Part shown: positions 23,374-35,490 of the stretch, one piece after another
Numbering within the stretch: the stretch's first letter is position 1
Layout of the letters: each line of letters opens with the position of its first letter
NCBI GenBank assembly: GCA_029641185.1
Contig: JAPWGK010000001.1
Coordinates: 1,562,501 to 1,626,500 of the forward strand
Direction of reading: 5' to 3'
DNA length: 64,000 nucleotides
Source: Pseudofabraea citricarpa
Lineage: Eukaryota > Ascomycota > Leotiomycetes > Helotiales > Dermateaceae
The notes under the pieces: generated by a model
Databases searched by the model: none
Told to the model about the DNA's origin: nothing
The model's input: only the letters and a program-made list of their open reading frames with translations
Position numbers and translations under genes: made by a program

Positions 23374-23631
23374 TTATCGACGAACTGGCGTCTTAACTTC
23401 CTCCAATGGACAATATTCACATCTTAAATGAGTACAGCCGGGACAATTCAGAACGATATTTGTCGACATGCCAGCATTCTGCATGCAGTTACAGCAAGTC
23501 CACGTCCAGTAATAATTGTACTCTTTCTTCGAGCTGCTACGATCCTTTTCTTTTGAGGAATGATGCTTCGATTTATGGCTCCTGGAATCGCCAGCTTGGA
23601 GTGACCGCTTTGGTGTTGATTTGGAGTTCAT
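23374..23631 (-). CDS. Small Cys/His-rich zinc-finger-like protein, paralog D
   Basis: Single coding exon, 85 aa, from ATG 23631. The Lys/Ser/His-rich N-terminus (about residues 3-38) resembles that of C. It is followed by YYWTWTCCNCMQNAG, then NCPGCTHLRCEYC and a tail LEEVKTPVRR. Compared with A-C the second half is C-x2-C-x-H-x2-R-C-x2-C, one residue shorter between the first two Cys. This brings it close to the C-P-x-C of RanBP2-type and ribbon-like zinc fingers, though I cannot assign it to a named family. A candidate GTGAAT donor lies about 18 bases past the stop. Confidence 0.72.
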   Translation of the reverse strand: MNSKSTPKRSLQAGDSRSHKSKHHSSKEKDRSSSKKEYNYYWTWTCCNCMQNAGMSTNIVLNCPGCTHLRCEYCPLEEVKTPVRR

Positions 23632-26600
23632 TGCGACGATTCGGCTTGGCTAAACTTGAGAACAAGTATTGTATGTCCGAGGAGGGTCAAATGCTGACTG
23701 ATATGTTGGGATATTTGATTGTAAACCTGAGATCTGTGCAAAATAACTTGAATTATATTTGGTGAGAAAGTAAATGAGATTCCAACTCTTTATATTTATA
23801 TGCTTCATCCCTTGCTCTACTCGATCTGCCCTGTGAATAGTACAGCCCATAGTTTCTATACACATTTGCTGCCTTCGATTGAGCCCGAACTAACGAGAGC
23901 CACAAATGATACAGTTTCAGTCCAGTAATGCTTCTTACTGTGTTGATTCGATGTCGACATGCAAGTTCAAAGTGCTTCCTGACCTGTCAAACGCCTGGCC
24001 TTAGACTTCCAAGGCGGCGATTAAGTGCCGCTGTGCTTAGATGCTGATGTGACTCGAAAAAGGGCATCGATAATGACGAAAAACCCTCAAGGGCGTGGGG
24101 GCTGAGGGACCAAGAAGTCACTTGATGGCAGTTGCGAATTAGCATTCAACTATACTCCCAACGGCAGACCGGGGCCCTCTGATACCAGGCGATTAGCTGG
24201 GCACCCAGGCAGATAGCGAATTGGTGTAATTTCAATGTTAGAAATAGTTGATTGGCTTCAGTCGGTGACCGCATCTGGGTAGAGACTTGTTCATTGTCGG
24301 GTTCCATCGGTGTATCAAAATGACAGGCTTTGATTCTGATGACTCGGGATAAGCAATGAGTCCCATGCAAAGGTATCTGATCTCTTCAAGGTCCAAGGTC
24401 CAAGGTCCAAGGAATGAACGGGAGTTAAGAAATGCTGGCTGTGTGCATGGTAAGGCTGCAGTCATAAGGCGTGCATACTCGGCTCAGCAATTGGCCAAAG
24501 GCTAGCTTTTTTGCAGATGAAACTTTCCCAAACTGTGGGTCACTAATAAACCCAAACCATTTGCCCTGATGTAGCCATAAAGAAGAGGTGCTTAAGTTTG
24601 TGGCTTGCAGGGGGCGTTGAGGCTCTAAAGCATTGAGTCAGCCCCTTCGGCAGTGTTGCCTAGGAATCATGAGGCTCTGCGCAAGCAGCCGAAGCAACTC
24701 CGGGGCAACGATGAGGTGGCTGCGCAATACATCTCGTAAGCGTGGGTTGATACCCTAGTATCACAAGGAAAAACTCGAAATGCCCCCCGCTAGCTAAGGA
24801 GGACTGTAATTGAGAGAAAAGGGTACAGTCGGCAGGCAGCAAGAGTGTAATAAGTTAAGCGAATGTGAACTCCTGTTGACTTGGGTGAACAGTGAACACT
24901 CAAGGCTATGTCTTGACAGAGCAGCGAAGTCTGCTATATGTCGTATGGAATTGAAATGGGCCGAGAAGTTTTGTCGTGTTCAGAAGTCGATGTGTTTCTG
25001 GCAATTTGATCGAACGAAATTTGTCCAATAGAATGGATCTGTTCGTAGCCTTGCCTAGAAGTTCTTGGCAAGCCGAATGCGCCAAGAGTCGAGACAATAA
25101 TCAGCGTTCTGCAATTCAAAGCACGCTGTTTCGTCGTCAATTTGATGTTGTTTTAAGGTTTCAGACCTTGATAAAAGACCTTGTTGTAAAGAATGATTAT
25201 CTCAGCCTTGCAATACGAGCGAGCCAGATATGCTGCTTGGAACTGGTTTTTCTCGTCTTGTTGATCTTCAAAGACGATATCATGCGCCAACTTAGGTGTA
25301 TGAATCGAATGCAATAAGGCCTTGGTCGTTGTTAGTCCCTAGTATCCTCGATGGATGACTACTTGTTCATACGTGTCGACCCCTGGACTCATTTGCTTCT
25401 TAGATACAATATCCCGCGATCAATCCAGAGGAATTACAACAGGAGCGAGGTGCCTGAGTGGAATGATAAACAGTCGCATCGATAGAAAGTGTATGGCTGT
25501 TGAGAACCCTTAAAGGCATATCTGCTGTTGAGATGTTCGTATTAAGATAGTGTAGATGAGGTACGAGAAGCTACGCTGTTGTTGAATAACTGCAAAATGG
25601 TTAACAAGAATTCTTAGTAAAGTAGTCGGGAGCCGACATAGAGAGAGATGCTATGAGCTTACTAGTGTATGCGACTCCGAGAATAAGGGGTGCCGGCTCC
25701 TTTTATAAATAACGCCAGCCTTCAAAACTACCTGATGGGAGTAAGGCACAAAGAGCTCAAGCCGCTTTGCAAGTCAGCAGAGCTTAAAATGCAACCATCA
25801 TTTCTTAAAGCAAGACATATTCTCTAGAGAGCCTCAAAGCCTTGCCTGGTTAAAAGATAATGGTTGCAAGCCTTTCCTTAGCCTCTACATTATGCATGGA
25901 ATAGTATACCTCATATACAAGGGAACTCCCTGTGCCGTTAATTCTAGAATCTCGGTGGCAATCGAAGTCTTACTTGCTTACCACACTTGGTTTAAACATG
26001 AACCTCCTACATCAAACTACTTTTGAAAGGGGAAAGAGTCTAAAATCTTGAAAACGCTCGTTTTCAAGACGCTGTCTCAACTAGACTCGGAAATTCTACG
26101 CACTTGGCTTAATGGGAAACCAGCTGCACTCGCAGAGCAAAGCATATCGATACAAGGACTAAGAGGACACGCTGGGCAACTGGGTTGCTTTGTGAAATTT
26201 TAGCTCGTGCCACTATCAGCCATCATGACAATGTGGTTCCATAGTCATCTATGATGTCGAGGGTCTGTGGGGGCCCTATTTCTTAATCGAGTCATTTGCA
26301 GCTAAGATGGTGTGTAGTTCGCCATCCACTTCCATATCTCTTGGTCAGTTCGAAGGATTCGAGAGCCCGGGGCACTTTAAGGCTCCAGAACTTGTGATGG
26401 GTGGTTGACTAGTGTTATCTCAGAATTACCATGGCAATAAAATCTCTTCCAAGAATGGTGGTTTGATGTGGCTCCAAGTGCTCGCAATTGACGAATAGCG
26501 TTGTTAGTGTTGATTGTTGGATGATCGGAAACGAGGATGAGGCTGCGAACAATCCACGATGCCAAGAAAACGTATTGGTCACATGATGTACCGCTGTCGC

Positions 26601-26749
26601 TGCGCATCTCTCACAAGGTAAGAGCGCCTCACCTTTGTGAGCGTTTACATCTGGTACCTCAGCGTTTGGCGTCATGCACTCTTACAGTATGGAGGATCAT
26701 ATTTGTACACATTCTTTGCTGCCATAATATCACTTACCGGCGCGCAACC
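23632..26749. other. Spacer between paralog D and PFA5
   Basis: The D promoter carries GGGCATCG and AATGACGAAAAA, followed by AAGGGCG, at about 24062-24090. A triplicated GGTCCAA lies near 24392-24410. Several short frames (24976-25317, 26415-26675) have no domain or splice support. Confidence 0.5.
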
Positions 26750-28390
26750 ATGCAGACCAAGGCGGAGAAGAGTAGACTTATTGTCAACATTTGGACTGCG
26801 CGCCTCATTCCGTTGGTACTTACAGGAGTTGTTGGGTATGCAACTTATGTGCTGGTAGCTTTGCTTTGCGGTAGGTTCCCTTGGCTACTCTACTATGATG
26901 GATTATTGTGCTAATTAGTAAATCTACAGTCAATTACCTCTTGGTCAAACATGACGACAAGCGCGCCGCAATTCCAATCTTAGTTGTATATTTTATACTA
27001 TTCTTTTTAATGGCTACATCGTTCTTCCGTACACTATACATAACGACATTCGATCCACCATATTTACCCCTTGGCGACGGTGCCCTTGGTCGGAATGAAG
27101 AGGCGCAACCAGAAAGAGATGAGGATATCGAGATGCAAGGACACGAATACCGCTCTACAACTCGGGAACTGGGACCGGAACGCGATAACTATATTGCTCC
27201 CGGTCTGGAGGAGTTTTACACCAAAGAAGTCTTCCGTATCGAGACCGATGGGAAGCCGAGATGGTGCTCGCAGTGTTGCAATTGGAAGCCGGATCGCACA
27301 AGTCACTGCAGTGATGCTGGGCGTTGTATCTACAAAATGGATCATTTCTGTCCTTGGTAAGAGAAGCGAGGCTCTTTTAGTACAGCGTATATGGCTTGAA
27401 AATTAAATTGACGTATTTATAGGGTCGGCGGTCCTGTAGGGGAGACAAACTTCAAGTTTTTCTTTCAGTTCACAGCGTATACTGCCCTGTACTGCACACA
27501 CCTCCTGGTTGTTATGTCATTTTATATGGCACAACAAATCAGGAACGAGGTAAGTAAAGCGAGAAAGACATTTGCTTCCGTGTCTCGGGTGCGATCCTGA
27601 CGGAATCTTGTGTTAGGATGAGACATATAACAGACACTTTGCTGCTATCATCGGACTGTGAGTGAGCTTATGATGTTATGTCATACCGCATATATACTTA
27701 CAAACTTTCTACAGTGCTGGATTTTTTGGAATGTTTACTGCTGCTATGACTGGGACCAATATCCCACTCGCCCTCAGAAATGTTACACAAGTCGAAAACC
27801 TCAACTCGCGTACGATGATTTATAACCTCGCAGTCCTAGTGCCTCCGAGGGAAGAACTTGCTAGAATAAATCCGGAAGCAGCTTCCCGATATACGTACCC
27901 AATAATTACATATCCATTAAGCACGCCGCCTCCTAGCCGAAGCACAAACGTCCCTCCTGGAAACAGTTCCCATGGACATGTCCAACTTTCTCGTCCTATA
28001 CCTCTAGGTGAACAACACTCTTCGATAGAATCTACATCTTCAAGAGATCTCAAAGCAACTCGGACTTTTGCAATTCTTCAAACGCAAGCAGGAGACAACC
28101 CCTGGGATCTGGGATCTGCGTTCTTAAATTGGGAAGCCTTAATGGGCACATCTGTCTTGGACTGGTTTCTACCTATTCGTAGGAGCCCATGTTGTAACCA
28201 CGAGGATTCAGAAAGTTATTACGCTCTCGGTCCTGCCGTCGATCTTTTGCGCGCCAACATGTCATTTATCCAATCTGACCACATTCGTTTCAAACGACCT
28301 CATCCTCGACCAAAATCGCGTGAAAACAGAAATCAGACTAGGCTCTGTCCCAGACCTTCTAATCCTGAAGAACTGAGACAGGTGCTTTAG
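26750..28390 (+). CDS. pfa5: Palmitoyltransferase Pfa5-like, DHFC variant
   Basis: Five exons, 26750-26870, 26930-27356, 27423-27549, 27617-27657 and 27715-28390, join in frame to 463 aa. The protein should transfer palmitate to cysteines of membrane-associated proteins. Two N-terminal TM segments (about 13-40 and 53-73) precede a cytosolic Cys-rich domain [35 protein letters not shown], then two more TMs (about 195-215 and 238-262). The TTxE-like region reads NxxTQVENLN and is followed by a long Pro/Ser-rich tail. The phrase KPDRxxHxSxxGRC-x-x-KMDHxCPWVGG is typical of Pfa5 in filamentous fungi, where I remember DHYC; here the catalytic tetrad is DHFC (178-181). The catalytic Cys181 is present. 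The gene interrupts the run of small Cys-rich paralogs but is unrelated to them. Confidence 0.82.
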
Positions 28391-29995
28391 AAAAGACTGC
28401 ACATTGCATAGATACATACACTCGATAATGAGCATGGGATTTGGCGTATGAATGGCTGCACTGTTACATTAACTCTTCTTGTTCATTGATCTTGTTATTC
28501 GTGTTATTGGAATCACTGGGGTTTTGCATTGGTTCAAAATACATCAACTTGGATTCTGTCGAGTTCTTTGTCGGGCACTCTTTTAATGTCTACTTTATGC
28601 ATTGTACGGCGTTTGAAGACTTTGGAGAGCAACACAGTGTCCAACAAGTTAATAGTAGCGGTTGATAATACTGAATAGACGTAAGTTTTTATGATTCATG
28701 CACATGCCTACATATTGGAACTTGAGCCTGGACTTGTGCGTAACTGAGTACTGCAATTTGCTTCAAAGGTTCAACTTGATAGCATCCATCAAAATATGTT
28801 TCAGTGGGTAACACATCGTTTGGGGACTTTATGCACGTGATCACTATTTTTGGAGCCGGTGCCTGCAAGTCACACAAAGCTGTTACAAATGGAAGTCAGC
28901 TTCATTCCATCTTCCAACAACAACACAACTCAACCCGGCCTATATGACTGTGACACACTAAACTACACAATATACCTAAAGATTAGGAAACAGGAACGTG
29001 CTCAAATGGTGCGCGCCTGGCCCCGGATATCATTGCCTTCGAATTGCCTTCGAATTGCGGGCTTGTCGATACGACTATCTCAAGCGCGACTAGATGATGT
29101 TCTGGAAGGGGAGCCATGAACAAGAAAGCCTACCTAGGTAGAGGATGAAACAGGTCTTTGAGCCACTTTGAAGTGCCTTTGAGCTACCACTCGACACATC
29201 TACCATCAGCTCAAACACTTCTTTAATTACGCGTCAACAATGGAGCAAGCGGCTTTAAATCCCAACACTCGTTAGGCAAACCTGGCTTCGCATGGTGGAC
29301 ATGCCTTTGGCCATTCGAAAGGGATGAAAATCAATACATAAAAATGAACTTCGAGATTTCTGTTGCCTTTGATACCATAACCAGGCTTGTTGGGGTTCCA
29401 AGAAGTAGGACGCTTATGAAGGAAATCAACATTGCTAGGTACTCCCATGTCAACATCATTGGAGATATAAGCCTGGACCTACTACCGGAATTGGAACATT
29501 TCGGATTGACGAATGAATAAACGCTTGGGAAACTAGCAGAGATCTCTCGACATCTAATTCATTGCTTTCCTGTGATGCGAGCGAGATCAGGCAGTCCTAG
29601 TGTCTAGAAGACGAATGCACCGAAGGAAAACAGTCCGGCGCCAGGAATTATCTTTGTATCAAAGATCGAACAAGCAAGCTTAGACTTCACTATGAGCTTT
29701 CACAATCCCTTCATTTCAAAGTTACCGTCAAAAACAAAGTGCCGATACTCAACGAATCTCTTCTAAACCGAAAGTCAAGTAACAAGCATGTTCGCTATAT
29801 AAGGAAAGGAAGAAAGAAAAAAAGACAAAAAGACAAAACCTTGATGACGAATAAGAAACATCGACATCGAAAGAAACAAGGATTAGACATAAACTTGTGT
29901 GCGCGCTTTCCCTTTCTGTCAAGTAGTCCTCTACGTCTGCTCATTTTCAACATTTCCGCTTGACACAGCCTGAAATAGTGTCATGCCATTGACCA
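28391..29995. other. Intergenic region, no gene recognised
   Basis: Downstream of PFA5 and downstream of paralog E (minus). Short frames at 28850-29119 and 29739-29963 (Lys/Arg-rich) have no supporting features. Confidence 0.5.
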
Positions 29996-30431
29996 TCAAG
30001 ACCTGTGATAGAGATTCTTGCAGTATTGACAATTGGTGTGATTGCAATCTGGGCAATTGTAACCCCAACAACGAGAATTTACTTCCCGGCCGCAACTGCA
30101 ACACATCCACCAGCCGACCATGGACGGCCGACGTGGTAGCGAAATGAAGGAAGGGTCATATAGTATCGAAAATCGTGTGCGAGAATTGGGGAACGGTGAA
30201 GGTAGTACGCCGCGAGTCGTCTCAAAATATGTTACGAGTGATCCATGGTCATTGCATTTCGAGCATCTGCAGGGCTTACTCGTTGGCGGCCTGCTACATG
30301 CTTCAACTACATGCTCGTGGAGCCCATGATGAGTAGAAGCATGAGATGGTTCTCTTGGACCGGGGCCGGTTTTGTTTGACCTATAAGTCCATAAGCTAAG
30401 TCGACTCGAAGAGAACTTGCGGTGCTTACAT
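29996..30431 (-). CDS. Small Cys/His-rich zinc-finger-like protein, paralog E (divergent, start codon split by an intron)
   Basis: The C-terminal module is GWWMCCSCGRE, a spacer, CPDCNHTNCQYC and a short tail, clearly the family seen in A-D. The open frame extends upstream through an extra PCRCSKCNDHG cluster at about residues 36-46. Near 30380 there is a 49-nt intron (30429-30381, GTAAGC...TATAG). Joining the AT at 30431-30430 to the G at 30380 creates ATG TCA AAC, the only in-frame start upstream of the extra cluster; before it an in-frame TGA blocks the frame. The model is then 128 aa. An alternative is a short protein starting at the ATG just before GWW (about 42 aa). Lacking the Lys/Ser/His tail of its relatives, E is the most diverged member. 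Function unknown. Confidence 0.5.
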
Positions 30432-32838
30432 ATCGCAGTTCTTTCCTGCTACAAAAGAGTTGATGAATCGAGAGTGTTCTCAGGCGTGTACGGCAGCAAC
30501 TGAAGAGCAAAATGAGTTGGATGAGATTGGAGAGCGGCTCTAGAATACTTTGCTGAAACTTGGGCAAGAAACTTCTTAACAGTTAAGTTGTTATCGGTGT
30601 GCTATCAGCCCCGTTGCGGAGGGTATTCTCGCCCTAAATATACGAGATGGCCCTACATCAAGAGGATCAAAGTGACCAGGTCTCCAAGATCATCTTCAAA
30701 GACAGCCTCAACCATTGTTGCGGCCTTCCGTTTAGGCCTTAGTTGATGGATTCTAGCTGAACCCAGTGATTGCCATTGAATTGTCGATCCCTTGCACTGA
30801 AGTAAGTAGTGTCAAAGTAGGGTGAGGCTCTTCGATCACGCCGAAGGATTCAACACGCCGACAGTAATGTCAAAAGGTCATACAGTCAGTAACACAACGG
30901 CCCGGCAGCAGGAGACCTAGAGGCTAGATCAAGCGATACTTCAAGCCAATTGAGGGAGGGGTTATGTGCTTTGGAGGCCGAGTTCAAAGTAGCATCCTCC
31001 TCAATCCCTTGTATTCTGGCGGCTGCTGACTGATAACTATCCGCACTGTCACTGAGACAGGAAGGTAGTACGTTAAGTCTAGCATGAGAAGCTGAAATCT
31101 TCTTGTGGGCTAGGAGGCGTAAGCATGTCGACAACTGCACTTCCAAGATCCATCTCCTGAGCACATGCCTACCCAAGGCGATGCAGTGCACGATTGGCCT
31201 TGCTACCTATGCCCAAACCCGAGGATTCGGCCATGCCTATCTCGCAGAATGGATCAATTCCACGCAAAGCTTCAATGGCTAGCTTTGTCAGATACAGGTA
31301 AGGCAACTGAAGCAGTAAGATGTGACGCTGGAAGCTCGTTGCCTCGCCTAAAGGCTTCTGCTTCACTTGCATAGGGCTGGTGCTAATTGCAAACCGCTTT
31401 CCGCGCGGGGGGCCATGGTCTGTGGGCATAAGGTATGCCTCTCTGCGAATGGGTCATCTGCTAAGTTACCCATGTTCGATTACAAAGTTCAACGGTGTCT
31501 CCGAAGACAGTAGAACGAGAATGTTATCTCTTTTTTCTTCTGAGCTTCCACCTCTCTTGCAGATATTCCTTCCTGGCCTGAGCCGACAGGTAAAGTACTC
31601 AGCACTTGTAGATGCTCTCTAATTTGGCCTAGGAACTCGGTATAACAAATTGTGGAAGCCGATGAAGCGGGGAGTCGATTCAATGTTTATTCCAGAGCAC
31701 GAATGCGTACGCCGCAGCAGTGCGTTCCTTAGTCCTGGCTAGCAACCATTACTCTCCGGCTGCCAGTCTTGTCAGCAGAGAAATATAAGGGGTAGGGATT
31801 TTACAAAAGGTGGGACTTGTCGAAATAGCATATGCGGCCGCGGCCTCGTTTTTCTCACGTCATTCCTCAATCTCCCAAACTACTCTCGGTGGTATTACTT
31901 GCAATTTTAGTACCTCGAGACTATCTTGCAGTTTCTCAGTTTGTGTTGGTGTCGAATGTCAACGCGTCGTCAAAGAACTGCCAGCCTTGCTTACTTCATG
32001 AGAAATGCTATACAAGTGCCAAGCTTGACCCCAAAATAGGGCCAGATGAGCGGTGTACAGTGAGAGCGGCTCTCAAATTAGCGACAAAGGTATAGAAGGA
32101 TCAGGGACCGAGTGGTGTGAAATGTGTTCATCTCAAGTCGTCATAAAGGGGATTTGAAGATATGTAGGCACTGCGCCTAGATACCGAATGCACTTCACGA
32201 TCCTGCCTATGCAGGGGAAACCTGTTCCTATATGGCAGACATCCATTGAGATCGTTCCCGGTGCTCATGTCATATCTCTTCCCGTCAGAGCCTCAAATGC
32301 GGAGTCAATGGCTTTGTGTGATTAGTAGTACGCACAAAATAAAAGCCACACTTTCGACCAGAACGGTCGGCTTGCATACGCAGCTATCATGTTCTGAGCC
32401 AAAAAACCCAACATCCACCAAGACGGGCCCAATATGATGAAATTAATATCAAGCAGTGTGCTTATTAGCTGGAATAAAGGGGTCTAACTACTTCTTGGAT
32501 TCCTCATCTCGGGCTCTTTTCCCGTAATATTCATCCCTACAAGTGTTAGGTCTGCTTCAGCACCTCTCGCCGGTATCTACCATTTCACTCTTACATTTTC
32601 TTTCCGCGGTCAGCCTCCGTTGCTCTACCCTCCAGTCTATCCAAAGCTTCTTCGATTATGCCAATATGGCCACGGAGAGTACCTTCCAACTCATCCTATT
32701 TTTGCCATCAGCTTCGCGATCAAGAGTGACAGATCGGGCTGGATTCTCGTTTCCAGTAAAGCCACCAACCAGTTGACCTCGCAAGCGCTGGGATAGATAT
32801 ACGGATAGAGCAGCTTGCATGGGATAAACGGCGGGGGG
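30432..32838. other. Intergenic region, no gene recognised
   Basis: No coherent exon chain. Plus-strand frames at 31165-31374 and 31810-32095 and minus-strand frames at 30886-31429 are short, lack domains and overlap each other antisense. Confidence 0.5.
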
Positions 32839-33067
32839 TTACCACATGACGCACTGTGAACTGAAATTTTCACAGTGGTTCTGCAGAAGGAAACGCAATA
32901 CATGACTCGCAAAGGGTTCTGGTGATGTCCTTGCTTACCATTCTTGCTTCATGGTCTTCAGAGAGTTCCACCATATGAGCGCGTAGAAGATATGTGCTAC
33001 CCGCCAATCCAAGGAGCGTGGTCAAATTTAGACTTAGTAGGCCGGCTGCGTTCCGTGGAAAAGACAT
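32839..33067 (-). CDS. Candidate small single-pass membrane protein
   Basis: Two exons, 33067-32939 and 32880-32839, give 56 aa. The 58-nt intron has GTAAGC and TTCTGCAG ends. After MSFPRNAAG comes a hydrophobic stretch (about residues 9-30, LLSLNLTTLLGLAGSTYLL), then a charged segment ELSEDHEARM and a Cys-containing tail. This fits a small mitochondrial or ER single-pass protein, but I recognise no family. Its start lies 366 bp from the divergent RAD30 start, so the two could share a promoter. The evidence is only a good intron, an in-frame join and a plausible TM segment, so a chance frame remains possible. Confidence 0.35.
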
Positions 33068-33433
33068 AATTGATTGATGACGATAATAATACAATCGGTT
33101 TCAAAGTATTTGAAACACAAGAAGCTGATATAATACTGCAAGTAAGGAGCTTACTTACCTACAGTGCGTGCACTATTTTTATACTTTGGAGGTCCTTCAG
33201 CCTCGTGCACTGGTCCAGGTCATGACATCAATCATTGGAAATAGCCGAATCCTCACGTCCCGACCACGAAACGCGTCACACCAGCTTCGAGTCCCCCACG
33301 ACCGCGTTCTGCGTCCCGTCCACGGAGAGAGGTCACAAATTTTTGCAACGACAGACAGACGTAGGTGCAGTATGCCAGCAGAAAATCTGGCGTAGGACAT
33401 ACGACGATTTGCGCTACTTGCAAGAAGAGCAAA
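33068..33433. promoter_or_regulatory. Divergent promoter region of RAD30
   Basis: 366 bp between the candidate small membrane protein (minus) and DNA polymerase eta (plus). I see no convincing TATA box or named factor site. Confidence 0.4.
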
Positions 33434-35490
33434 ATGTCGTCTTCGCAGCCCTTCATACCCTCTTCGCCCATGTCGGCCACCCGGCGCAAGAAGTCGAGGT
33501 TCACCTACAAGCAGCTGGCACAGCTGGCTCTGTCTTCGACTTCGACTCCGCTGCGAGTGATCGCGCACGTTGATCTCGATGCTTTCTATGCCCAGTGTGA
33601 ATCTGTGCGCCTTGGTCTGCCGGAGGATCAGCCATTGGCGGTGCAGCAATGGTATGGCCGAAGTCCACAAAATAGTGCCTTTACTCACTACAACTATGTG
33701 TCAGGCAGGGTCTCATAGCGATTAACTACCCTTCGAGGAAATTCGGGCTGACCCGGCATATCAATATCGCTGAAGCAAAGAAGCTCTGCCCAGAGCTTGT
33801 CATGCAACATGTCGCGACGTGGAGAGAGGGGGACGAGAAATGGGCATATCGGGAGGATGCATTCAAGAACATTGCTATCGACAAGGTCTCCCTCGATCCG
33901 TATCGTCTTGAGTCTCGCAAGATTTTTGCCTGCATCAAAGAAACCCTGCCAGCGAACCTGCAGAAGATTGAGAAAGCAGGCGTTGACGAAGTTTTTCTCG
34001 ACCTTTCCGCCCATGTTCATTCAATCTTGCTCGAAAGATATCCTGAGCTTGCTTTGCCTGCGCCATATGACGACCCTACTGAGAACCTGCCATTGCCTCC
34101 CACGACTGTGCTCGACTGGCAAGCTGATGCCTTAATTGATTTAGATACAGACGAGACGGAAGATGATGATCCGGATTGGGACGATATAGCGATTCTTATA
34201 GGCTCTGAAATCGTACGAGATGTACGTGCCGCAGTCTACTCGAAGCTTAAATACACTTGTTCGGGGGGTGTTGCACAGAACAAGATGCTTTCAAAGTTAG
34301 GCTCAGCACACAAGAAGCCAAACCAGCAGACAGTGGTCAGAAACCGAGCTATTCAGCAGTTCCTATCGGAATTCAAGTACACTAAGATCCGTGGGCTAGG
34401 AGGCAAACTAGGAGAGCAGGTTAAGGCCGCTTTTGACACGGATACAGTCAAGGATTTGCTCCCAATTTCAATTGAGCAACTCAAGCAGAAACTTAGCGAC
34501 GAGTCGGGCACCTGGGTGCATCAGGTGATTCGAGGTACAGACTCCAGCGAGGTCAATCCCAGAACCCAGTTAAAATCTATGCTCTCTGCAAAATCCTTCC
34601 GCCCAACGATTAGCACACCAGAGCAAGCGAACAAGTGGCTCCGCATCTTCGTCGCCGATATTTTCTCTAGGCTGGTGGAGGAAGGGGTACTAGAGAACAA
34701 GAGAAGACCTAAAACAATGAACCTACACCATCGGCATGGAGGACAAACCAAAACAAGGCAGATACCTATCCCGCAAGGAAAGAAAATCAACGAGGCCATG
34801 CTACTTGACCTCGCCAAGAATCTTTTAGGTCAAATAATCTTGGAGGGACGAGTTTGGCCTTGTGCAAACCTCAGCCTTAGTGTTGGCGGCTTCGAGGACG
34901 GTATCGTTGGCAATAGGGGTATTGGATCGTTTCTTGTCAAAGGAGAGGAAGCTAAGGCTCTCCATATGTCTCTACGAGATTCGAGTCCTCTTCCTGAAAG
35001 AGCAGAGAAGCGTCGTCGACTTGACGATGTGAGCATCCAACGGTTTTTCGTCAAAACCGAGAGCACAGATGATCACGATGATGAGTTTGGTGCACAAGGT
35101 CTCGATATGGAAACCGAGTCAGCTGCAGACACAGGCTTGGGCTCAACGGCGGATGACAAGGCAGCAATGTCAAATTTGCCTAACAAGAACGAGGCAAACA
35201 TGTATCAGAGAATAGGTGTCAGCTCATCCGGAACGGCGGCCCTCCATCAACAGAACCTCGCAGACTACATGTGCAAGCGCTGCAGCTTAGTCTTAGAGTC
35301 TGCGGACGCGGTTCAGAGCCACCAAGACTGGCACTTTGCCAAAGACTTGCAAGATGAGGATGACCGTCGACCTGCTCCTCGGCCACCCAATGCGGCTAGC
35401 AATAAGAAGTTATTGCCAACTACAGGCAAAAAGAAAACTGGCAGCCGCAGCAAGCCTGAGAAGGGTCAAAGTAAGCTGGCGTTTGGATGA
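33434..35490 (+). CDS. RAD30: DNA polymerase eta (Y-family translesion polymerase)
   Basis: Two exons, 33434-33651 and 33705-35490, give 667 aa. The enzyme copies past UV photoproducts in the nucleus. Seen in order: HVDLDAFYAQCES with metal-binding D47 and D49, YPSRKFGLTR in the fingers, DEVFLDLS near 166 (the second catalytic acidic pair), and KLGSAHKKPNQQT. KIRGLGGKLGEQV forms the helix-hairpin-helix region, and a little-finger domain runs to about 420. The tail has IQRFF near 445, a PIP-like box, and a ubiquitin-binding zinc finger near 595-620 (CKRC ... HQDWH, with the Asp expected to touch ubiquitin). The protein ends QSKLAFG, possibly a second PCNA contact. The intron acceptor at 33704 was chosen because it restores WQGLIAINYPSRKFG. 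The next possible site (after GGCAG) gives a stop. Confidence 0.93.
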
